Below, piece by piece: positions 44,695 to 64,000 of a DNA stretch of 64,000 nt. The stretch comes from Cricetomys ansorgei (Eukaryota > Chordata > Mammalia > Rodentia > Nesomyidae), in assembly GCA_026225945.1 (NCBI GenBank), contig JAMJFZ010001226.1, positions 783,001-847,000 of the forward strand. Direction: 5' to 3'. The notes under the pieces are model-generated. The model saw nothing but the letters and a program-made list of their open reading frames with translations, did not search any database and was not told the DNA's origin. The position numbers and the translations under genes are program-made. How positions within the stretch are numbered: position 1 is the stretch's first letter; every line of letters begins with the position of its first letter.

Positions 44695-45538
44695 CCATCT
44701 TCCAGTTTGGGCACATACCTCCTTCCTTCCCATACCTGAAGATCCTGGAGTCTGGAAGATTCAGGGTCAGCAGACCCTGGCGATGGGTCTGGCAGGGAAG
44801 GGCAAGGAGCACTTTCAACTTGCTTTTCCCATCCTGTTTCTGGGGCAGAGCCAGTAGCCTATAGCCTAAATTTACCCCTATCCAAGGTGCCCCCCTCCTT
44901 CCCTGGGTGGTGGGTGTAGCATCCTTGGTGAGCTAAGAGTGAGCATCAAGTCCTGGGGCAGAACACAGGATCCGCCTGGAATTGAGATGGCGCCCCTCCA
45001 GCCCTGTGACAGGGTACACTCTCCCCCAACTTTCTCGACTCCCCACCGCTCCCTGGGGACACTCAGGATTTAAGCACCCATCTCCCTGGGAGCTCTAGAT
45101 CCTACTCTATCACAAGTACCCTTTTCCTAGGTCACTGCCCCTGTGTTTACAGCCTCCTTCTCCTCTCCTGACCGAAGCTTGGTTTACATACCCGCCAGCT
45201 CCAGCCCCACCTGCCCAAGTCCCCCGTTTACATGCCTGTCCACAGTCCCCGTGGAATTTTCCACCTTCCTTCCGTTTGTTTCATTTGAGAGTGACCTGGG
45301 GAGGTATGTGGCTTTCTTTACCTTTGCTCAGTATTACTGTGCCTCGGTTTCCCCCAAGAGGGAAGACGGGAGATCCTAACCCTGAACCCCATGAGAGTTA
45401 TTTAATTTTGTCCCTCCAAGTGGTTCACATTGAGTTGGGCTGCAGTGGGGGGTTGGGGGCTGGCTAAGGAGGTGCCTCACCTCTCCCCGTTTGCTCCTTC
45501 ATTAACTGCCTGACTTGTTTCATTTTGTAACTTTCCAT

Positions 45539-45544
45539 AATAAA
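45539..45544 (+). terminator. Ppp1r18: Ppp1r18 poly(A) signal
   Basis: Canonical AATAAA lies about 845 bases past the stop codon at 44692-44694. The intervening 3' UTR is SINE-free, and a T-rich stretch follows the signal. Confidence 0.8.
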
Positions 45545-45559
45545 ATGGAGCTCTTTCCA

Positions 45560-46699
45560 AATCCTTTGCTGCCTCTTTTTTAAATTTTCCTTATGTGTAT
45601 GGGTGTTTTGCCTGTGTGAATGTCTATGCACTGTGTGTGTGTGTGTGTGCCTGGTATCTGTGGAGACAAGAAGGCGGCGAGTCCCCTGGAACATGAGTTA
45701 CAGATAGTTGCGAGCCACCGTGTGGGTGCTGGGAATCCAACTTGGGTCCTCTAGAAGAGCAACCAGTGCTCTGAACCACTAAACCATCTCTCCGAGCCCC
45801 TCTCTTTTTAAATTAACTTATTTTATGTGTAATTGTGATTTGCCTGTTTCCAGCTCTTCACACCCCCCCCCCACACACACAACATACAGACTTCTTTTTT
45901 TGGGGACCTAATGTATGGCTCTGGGTAGCTTGGGACTTACTATGTAGACCAGGCTGGCCTGGAACTCACAGAGATCTTTCTGCCTCTGCTTCCCCAGTGC
46001 TAGAATTAAAGGTTTAATTCCCTGTCTTGAAAAATACCAACAACAAAAAAAGAAAAACAAGAACGAAAAAAAAGAAAAACTTGTTGCTCTGGCAGAGGAC
46101 TTAGTCTCAACTCTCAGCGCCCACATGGTGGCTCAGAAACGCCTGCAACTAGTTTCAGGAGATCCAATGCTCTCTAATTTCCAAGTGATACTTGCAGGTA
46201 AGATGTTTATATAGACAAACAAAAACAGAGGGGCTGACATGGTTCATTGGTTAAGAGAGCTTGCTGCTCTTCCAGAGGACTTGAGTTTAGTTCCCCACCC
46301 CAACATCAGGCGACTCACAACCGCCTGTAATTCCAGCTCCTGAGAGACACAGTATCTCTGACCTAAAGGGCTCCTAGGGTGCAGATAAACTCATGCAGGC
46401 AAACATGTGCACATAGATTAATAACATTTTTTAAGATCTTAAGGTACTCGAATGCCCACCCAACTTACATTACCTTATTATGTACGTGTAATCACGTGGA
46501 CGTGTGTTTGTGTGTGTGTATGTGCGCCCCAGTACAGGGGTCAGGAGAGGCCGGAAGTGTTGGATCCCGCTGGAGCTAGTTACAAGAGGTTGGTCGTGAG
46601 GAATGCAGGTGCTGGGGCGCGAACTCCGAGCCATCTCTCCGACCCCTTATCATGTATCTTGTTTTCCTAAAACCCGATCTGTACTTTTATCAAACCTAG

Positions 46700-46700
<1 letters not shown>
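45560..46700. other. Ppp1r18-Dhx16 spacer, SINE array
   Basis: Almost the whole spacer is repeats: reverse B2/B3-like (about 45575-45800, with an internal (TG)n), reverse B1-like (about 45895-46020), forward B3/B2-like (about 46085-46200), forward B2-like (about 46230-46420) and reverse B2-like (about 46500-46645). Unique promoter-like sequence resumes near 46700. Confidence 0.7.
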
Positions 46701-57480
<10,780 letters not shown>

Positions 57481-57544
57481 AGGATGACAAATGACTGGAC
57501 CACACAGCTTCCTTTTTCTTCCACACTTTATTTAATATCTAGTA

Positions 57545-57550
57545 AATAAA
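57545..57550 (+). terminator. Dhx16: Dhx16 poly(A) signal
   Basis: AATAAA lies only about 65 bases after the stop codon, giving a very short 3' UTR (about 90 nt). Confidence 0.85.
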
Positions 57551-57630
57551 ACTATTTTTGGAATGAAGTGTGTCGGAACTTTGGGACCCAGAGAAAGCGA
57601 CATAAAACTCCACCTCGTCAGTGCTTAAAC

Positions 57631-57636
57631 TTTATT
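57631..57636 (-). terminator. C6orf136 orthologue poly(A) signal
   Basis: The plus strand reads TTTATT, so the minus strand carries AATAAA about 155 bases past the C6orf136 stop codon. It faces the Dhx16 signal across about 80 bp. Confidence 0.8.
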
Positions 57637-57787
57637 ATTTACAAATTAAATTACACAGCAGCTTTACACAGCCTGAGGTGGCAAGAAGGGAGGAGAGCGG
57701 GAGGAGGCGGCCAGCTCTGGACCTCTTGTCCACCTTCACCTCCTCTTGTGCGTAGCAGTCTTCAGTGCTGCCTTGACCAAGCTCGGA

Positions 57788-60700
57788 TCAGGCCTTGGAA
57801 CACGTGTGTAAGTTGGGCTCTGGCTGGGACAGCCCCAGGGCCACCAGTGCTCCCACTAGTAGCTTCTTCACAGGCGCGGAAGGTGAGTGTGACGGCATCA
57901 GCTGCAGAGACAGGTTAGTGGAGGCTGCGGAGGGCACAGGCGCGTTCTGCCCTTCGCCCGCCCCACCCGTCCCGACACTCACTTTGTCTAGGTGATGGCG
58001 ACAGATGAGGCCACTGGAATCCAGGTAGAAGGTGGAATAGGCATCGAAGGTCCTGGGGGAGGGAGAGGCTCTTGAGGGGTGCGACTCGCCCTAACGTTTG
58101 TTAGAGTGGGTTCCTGACATCGTCGGCTGACTGGCGGTTGTCAGCTTGAGTCCTGGGATCATCCGTCAGTTACACCACTGCCCAGCCAGAGTGTAAACCA
58201 GAATGCCACCTCTATGGAAGACCTCAGGTTATTTAAAATACGTATTATACAGAACAATGCAGCGGTGAGCCACTAGTTACTGGGTGGGGGTGGGGAGGTG
58301 CACATTGCCACACAGAAGACAGCTGGGGGAGCTGGTCCTCTCTTGCCGTCATGCCGGTCCCAGGTACTGAACTGAGGCTGGAGGCTCAGAGACAAACACC
58401 TTCACCTACCCACTGAACTACGTCACCAGCCCAGAAATCAGTAAATGCCTACGTACAATGTCAGAAGCTGAGCCTGATAATACTTGTGGCTGTCCCAGCC
58501 AGAAAGTTCACCGTGTACTTCACCTACAGCTGTGAAACTAGGTTTAGGGTGCAGTATTTGTTCGTTGGCTTTAAGATGGTTTTACAGAGCACAGGTTGGC
58601 CTTCAGCTCCTGACCCTCAAGGAAGCAGGAGTTAGTTATTTGTTCGGTAACCGTTTACCACCTGTCAGGTCCCAGTAACACAGGAAGAAACTGAAATTCA
58701 GGGATTTTAATAGGGCACAAAAGGTACTCATTTCAATAGAAGTAGACTGGGCTATAGACATGGCGAGTAAGTACAGGTGCGCGCAGGCAAGCCCGAGGAC
58801 CTGAGTTCAGTCCCCGGGTCTACATGGTAGAAGGAACGAGTTCTTACGAGCGGTCTCCTGAACCTTCATTTACAAGCTATGACACGCACTACCTACCACA
58901 TGCACACAAACACAAAAATATCTTAAAGAAAAACAGACTAAAGTCTCTACCCTCAGGAAGTCTACAGCCAAAGGGTAAGTCAAGGACTGCTGGGAGACAT
59001 CACCAGCTTCCAAGAAAGTAGGATTAGAGAAGCCATTGTAGTTCAGGCCCCTTCTCTCTTACCGGTAAAGCTCCTCTTTATCACGTCTGTAGAAACGCAG
59101 GAAGAGCATATGTATGGGCAGACCTACTAGACGCCAACGGGCTTGCAGGCTCCAGTTCTCAGGGTGGCGGGTCAGCTGTAGAATCTCCAACCGAAACTGT
59201 GCAAAATAGTTCCAAGCCAGGAAGCGGCAAAGGGTCAGAGACATAACGTACAAGGTCCGGCCCCTGTGAGGACGAGAGGGACAGGCATGTCAGGACCGCA
59301 GACCCAGAAAGCCAAACGGCTTTGGTCCAAGGAGAGGGAAACAGTCTCAAAACCCAGGCTAGAACCTTCTCTGGGACCCGGCTCAAGCGTTTAGCACCAG
59401 GTCCTCTCTCCCTCCCTTGCCCCAACTCTCACTTGGTACGGATGTTCAGGATCTCATTGATGAATTCCACATCCATCGAATACAGAGTGTAGTCATGGGA
59501 GCGGAGGAAGAGGGTGGGGAGCTGGGCGGAAGAAAATGGCAACTCAGTGAGGATCCCGCTTTAGGGGACATGTCATTTGCTTATGTTTGAGGCAAGGTGT
59601 AAGCCCAGTCTGGCCTTGTACTTGGAATCCTCTTCCCTCAACCTCCTGAGTGATTGGATCACAGGCCTGTGTCACCAGTTTGGCTTCTCAGTTATCTATT
59701 TTTAGGATCTCCTCACTTCCGCTCCCACCCCCAAGTGAAAGATCATCGCCCATTTAACTGTCCTTAATCTACACAGAGGGACACCCTTTTCCCCAGGAGT
59801 CCCATGCCTGCCTTGTGTTGCCGAGAATGCATGGGGTTGACTGACTTGTCCTCATATTCTTTCCCACTACAGATAAACTGCTTACCTCTTGTCTCAGTCT
59901 CTCATGCATGACAGCTAGGTGCTCCTCCATACTCTCATCTCCTGATGGGGTCGCAGGGGAGGGATGGGAAGCTCCAGGGGCTTGGAAAGGCATCAAAGCC
60001 CCAGGATAAGGACAAGGAGGCCCCTCAAAAAGGCTCCGAAGCCCATCCAGACAACCACTGTGCAACTCAGGCCCTGGTCCCTCCTCCCGCTTTCCCAGAG
60101 GAAGAACCACCCACAATGAGTTGAGAGCCTGGACCTGAGAGAGAGGTGGTAAGACGGCCTGGGGGAGACGGTGGGTGGGAGGATTCAGGGGTTGGAGTGA
60201 CCAGGGAAGAGGAAAAGACGGAGACGTGGGTGGAATGGAGTGGGGGCAGAGGGGGGGGAATGGCAGAGTCCGAGGAGGAAGCTGGTCCTAGGGAAAGAGC
60301 ACAGAAAGAGAAAATCAGATGTCTAATCCTGTCTAACAGTGGTTCTCCGGAGGCGGATGCAAGACTGCCTATGAGTTCCAGGCCATCCAGGGCTACATAG
60401 TGAGACCTAGTTTCAAAAAGAAAAAAAAAAAAAATCAGCTGTCTAATGCTTCGTCATCAATGCTGGGCTGTTAACAAGCTTCAAGTCCCACCTGCTCTTC
60501 TGGCAGAATTACCAGAGGAAAGAGCAATGGACTCATCATTACGTCCAATAAAGCCACGAGTGTCAGAGGACAAATGGTACCAGTGCCACCCTCCTCCTCA
60601 GCTTTTAAAAAAGCACCTTTATGTCTCCGATTCTATCACTATTTGGGGCTAGTTTCCCATCTCTGACACCACGAATGAGAACGTGTTTGATGAGCGAATG

Positions 60701-61508
60701 GAGAACTGGTTTCACTGGCTGGTGGATGAAATGGTGATCTATAACAGGTATCCACGACTCAGCTGCGCAGGGTGAAGAACATGCAGGTGGAGGTGTGGAT
60801 TCTGAGTTCCAACTATTGGAAGCTCTGGGACTCCTTCCCTACCCCTGAGTTTCCTGCAGATGGAGGGCAGCAAGGCCTCAGGGGCTTATTATGAGAGCTA
60901 CACAGGATGATGAATGCAAATTAACCTTGCCACTCATAAAGCAGCACATAAACGGAAGCGATTATCGTCCGGGGCCGCATGCGATGACATAACCCTGAAG
61001 GGTTACGCTGAAGGGCGCCCGTTCTCCTCCCCACACGCCGTGAGCTGCGAGGACGCGGGTCACCTTAGGTCAGGCTGACTCCAGGCCCCGGCTAGGGAAC
61101 CCGGGGCAGGGGCCCTGGCGCCGGCCGTGCCCTCCGGGAGCCTCTCCCGCCGGGGGCGTGGCGGCGCGGCAGCCGGACCCGGTCTCCGCCCTGCCCTTCA
61201 AGTCACCTCCAGACAGGTAGCGGCGAGGGCCGGGGCGGGGCCGCACCTCCCGGCACGCGGGGCCTCGGCCCGTCGGCCCGCCCGCCCGCGCTGCCCCCGC
61301 GCCCCCGACGCGCGGCGCCCCGGTGGGCAGGGGCGGCGGCCCACTGCGCCTGCGCGGCCCGGCGCCCCGCCCCGCCCGGCCCGAGGGTCTCCGCCCGCCC
61401 GCCCCCGCCCCGGCCGCCCCGGCCGCGCCGCCTCACCTGGGGTCGCGCCTCGTAGGCGCGGAGGCAGGGCCGGAGGCGCCGCGCCGCCCCGCGGCCCGGG
61501 CGGTACAT
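57788..61508 (-). CDS. C6orf136 orthologue (DUF2358 protein)
   Basis: This is the orthologue of human C6orf136 (mouse 2310061I04Rik). Coding exons on the minus strand are 61508-61437, 60287-59886, 59521-59433, 59263-59063, 58052-57983 and 57901-57788, with matching phases. The total is 315 aa, equal to the human long form. The N-terminus MYRPGRGAARRLRPCLRAYE is basic and acid-free at first, compatible with a mitochondrial presequence. A Pro-rich low-complexity segment follows. From about residue 140 comes a folded region with MEEHLAVMHERLRQE, SMDVEFINEILNIRTKGRT, LTLCRFLAWNYFAQFRLEIL and RLVGLPIHMLFLRFYRRDKE, which fits DUF2358. The end is LVALGLSQPEPNLHTCSKA. The molecular function is not established. 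It converges on Dhx16 and lies directly downstream of Atat1 on the same strand. Confidence 0.94.
58053..59062 (-). other. C6orf136 intron with SINE remnants
   Basis: The intron between the exons ending 59063 and starting 58052 is partly repetitive. Diverged B2/B3-like remnants occur near 58270-58440 and 58745-58930, and a B1-like remnant near 58550-58640. No exon is evident. Confidence 0.5.
60288..61436 (-). other. C6orf136 intron 1
   Basis: Besides the relic on the opposite strand, the intron holds a small SINE-like fragment with an A-run near 60340-60435 (CATAGTGAGACCTAGTTTCA). From about 60950 it becomes increasingly CpG-rich sequence belonging to the promoter island. Confidence 0.6.
60507..60772 (+). 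pseudogene. Coding-like relic inside C6orf136 intron 1, opposite strand
   Basis: In one plus-strand frame the segment reads as normal protein, including RPIKPRVSEDKWYQCHPPP and then, after a single in-frame TAG at 60650-60652, FPISDTTNENVFDERMENW and FHWLVDEMVIYN. It is flanked by an acceptor-like tract (CCTGCTCTTCTGGCAG) and a donor-like AACAG/GTATCC at about 60747. Without the TAG the frame would stay open over about 85 codons. I do not recognise the parent protein. It may be a broken exon, a decayed pseudogene fragment, or a still-spliced exon in which the TAG is a genuine stop. Confidence 0.4.
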
Positions 61509-61830
61509 GGTGCTCTGGGGCGAGAGGGCGCCTCGCGCGTCCCGGCTCCTCGCTGGGCGGCGCGCCCCGGAGCCGGCTTCGCGAAGGGGAGAGGAGGGAG
61601 GGGGCCGGGCCGAGGGAGGCGAGCGGGCGCCGTGCGCCTGCGCGCTGTGGGCCCGCGGCCGCCGCGCGGGAGTGCGCCTGCGCCGGGCGGCCGCCGCGCT
61701 CCCTGGCGCGTGCTCAGTCCCGTGGGCCGCACGGCGAGAACGAGCGGCCGCGGGGCTGAGCGCGGCTGGGGGGGGGGGGTGGGCCGGAGTAATGATAGGC
61801 CGCGTTCTTCAGTGGCTGCAGCGGTAAAGA
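61000..61830 (-). promoter_or_regulatory. CpG island and promoter of C6orf136 orthologue
   Basis: Extremely GC- and CpG-rich sequence from about 61100 to 61760 covers the first coding exon and the region upstream of its ATG (61508). Repeated CCGCCC and GGCGC(C)TGCGC motifs resemble Sp1 and NRF1 sites (TGCGCCTGCGC-type segments near 61345 and 61640-61685). The Atat1 poly(A) signal bounds it on the right. Long ORFs here on both strands are composition artefacts. Confidence 0.65.
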
Positions 61831-61838
61831 TAAATAAC

Positions 61839-61844
61839 TTTATT
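61839..61844 (-). terminator. Atat1: Atat1 poly(A) signal
   Basis: The plus strand reads TTTATT; AATAAA on the minus strand lies 105 bases past the Atat1 stop codon (61949-61951). Confidence 0.8.
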
Positions 61845-61948
61845 GCTCTGGTCGAAGCGACATGCAGTCTGAGGCTGCGCAGGCCGCTGAATGAATGAAT
61901 GAACGGGGGCCGAGCCCTGGCTGCGTCCTGCGGCGAGGGAGGAGGAGG

Positions 61949-62560
<612 letters not shown>

Positions 62561-64000
62561 CTGTAGAAGAAATGGGAGATGATGGGGAAGAGGCTCAGGA
62601 TGAAAGGTGGCATGGAAGGGCCAGAGGAGAGAGGAAGGATAGCACAGGGAACGAAGACAAGGGCAGCTATCACCCTAAGCTCTTTCCCAGCAAAGGCAGG
62701 GGGAGGGGCTGACTTTATACCTCGAGATTTTCGGGAGCATCTCTACTGTGTTGCTTTATCCTAATCGGGGCGGTGTGTGATGTGATCCAGTTCTGTCATA
62801 AAAATACTCATGCATGCAAAAAGGAGCTTGTTGGACCATGTGCCCTGATGTTTGAAAACATGGTATCTTACATGTAAGAAATCCCAGACTACAGGTAGCA
62901 GGTAACAGTTTCAAGGCCAAATTTAGGCGGAAAAGCCAGTCTTTGGAGTAGGGTAACAGATGCTGTTGGACTTCATTATTATTATTGAGGTTTCACTACG
63001 TAGGTTTGGCAGGTGGACTGGAACTTGCTAATAGACCAGGCTTGCTTCAAACTCCTATCAGGACCCACCTGCCTCTGCCTCCCAAGGGCTGGGATTAAAG
63101 ACGTGTGCCACCATGCCCAGTGCCCTGTGTTGGATTCTCAATAGTAGGTAGGACTTGTCTTGAGAGCGCACCGTGGGATTAATGGGGTAGACATGAGGAA
63201 GTCAACCAGTAGGCGAGGAATCCAGGAATAGTAGTGAGTCCCAAGATCCCAGCAAATCTTAACACCTTATCATGGCTGGCCAGGGAGGGAGGTAGAGGTC
63301 GCTAGGGGGAGGGACCTGAAGGTTCCCAAGTGGACAGACAGGTCTACATAGTTACGGGTGAGGCACAAAGAGGCAGACACCTGAAGCTGTTTTTCATCGA
63401 AAATGTCGATTTAGAAAACACAGAAGAATTCACTTTATTGAGACAACACCGAGAGGGAGAAGGAGGGACTAATCGGGGAGAAAGGGAGGTCCTGCTCCCA
63501 AGGACTGGAGGGGACACGATGGGTGCCTGATCTACCACACATTCAGAGGGTGGGTCTTTTTAAACCCTGGACATGGAAACAGGGAAGGAGACTCCTGCTA
63601 TGGAGGAAAAAGGAGCAAGGGCAGGGGAAGGGTGATCCCCATCTCATCTCAAGACAATCTCACAAGTTTATTTACTAGAGGGGCAGGGAAGTCAGAGGGG
63701 ATTCCAGGTTCTAATGGACCGGCTTAGCTTCAGAGACACAGCCAAGTGGTCCCAGGTGTTTGCTGGGATCTACTGCCAAGTAACAGACTCGGGTTACCTG
63801 GAGAAAGTGGTGGTGTCTGAGTCTCCAGGAGACCCCAAAGCAACATTAGTTTGACACGCCTACACAACACTTGGAAATTAAGAGTCTGGCAACGTTGAGA
63901 GGACCCTGCTGGGATCCAAGGAGTCCTCGTCCTGCTGGCCTGGACTGGTCTGAAGCAGAGCCTGCCCACAGGCTGGCATTAGCAAACTAAAAGGGCAAGT
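62561..64000 (-). other. Atat1: Atat1 intron with candidate alternative 3' ends
   Basis: No further ATAT1 coding exon of the long form is recognisable. A reverse B1-like copy sits at about 62985-63125. The rest is mainly unique. Two minus-strand AATAAA hexamers, at 63434-63439 and 63667-63672, lie in non-SINE sequence and could end a shorter Atat1 transcript. ATAT1 is known to have isoforms with different C-termini. Confidence 0.5.
62985..63125 (-). mobile_element. B1-like SINE in Atat1 intron
   Basis: A reverse B1 as read on the plus strand, recognisable by CACCTGCCTCTGCCTCCCAA and GGGATTAAAGACGTGTGCC. Confidence 0.8.

Noticed and set aside
61127..61898. Overlapping ORFs of 100-210 codons in the C6orf136 CpG island
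   Set aside because: Base composition explains them; only the 24 codons at 61437-61508 on the minus strand match a known protein.

Overview
The window is nuclear DNA from a mammal, almost certainly a muroid rodent. All genes have spliced vertebrate structure, and introns and spacers are full of rodent SINEs (B1, B2/B3-like, a few ID-like), one URR1-type hAT relic and an older MIR. The species cannot be fixed from the window. Rat seems less likely because fresh ID copies are scarce. Protein sequences are mouse-like but not identical to what I recall for mouse.

The gene order matches the framework-gene block of the MHC class I region (human 6p21.33, mouse chr17 H2 region), in the orientation opposite to the human reference. 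From left to right: Flot1 3' half (+, 3862-6047); Tubb/Tubb5 (-, 8207-11273); Mdc1 (+, 16252-28792); Nrm (+, 32202-34949); Ppp1r18/phostensin (+, 37255-44694); Dhx16 (+, 47048-57480); the C6orf136 orthologue (-, 57788-61508); Atat1 3' end (-, 61949-62560, continuing past the right edge). I placed exon boundaries by matching GT-AG sites to conserved protein sequence and checking phase. Summed coding lengths are 444 aa (Tubb), 1753 (Mdc1), 262 (Nrm), 607 (Ppp1r18), 1045 (Dhx16) and 315 (C6orf136), all intact.

These are housekeeping or cell-architecture genes that do not form one pathway: membrane microdomain scaffold (Flot1), beta-tubulin and alpha-tubulin acetyltransferase (Tubb, Atat1), DNA-damage mediator (Mdc1), inner nuclear membrane protein (Nrm), actin/PP1 adaptor (Ppp1r18), spliceosomal helicase (Dhx16), and a DUF2358 protein (C6orf136). 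GC-rich CpG-island-like promoters lie before Tubb, Mdc1, Nrm, Ppp1r18, Dhx16 and C6orf136. Some boundaries are very tight: Dhx16 and C6orf136 converge with poly(A) signals about 80 bp apart, and the Atat1 poly(A) signal lies about 330 bp upstream of the C6orf136 start codon.

I see no undescribed multi-gene system. The most interesting local signals are: a coding-like relic with exon-like edges on the strand opposite C6orf136 intron 1; a stop-free intron in Tubb whose length is a multiple of three; a MIR-derived proximal poly(A) signal in Tubb; lineage changes in Mdc1 (PST repeat number, loss of one TQxF motif, a tandem splice acceptor); a possible internal promoter in the Ppp1r18 intron; a 35-G run; and Z-DNA-prone alternating tracts.
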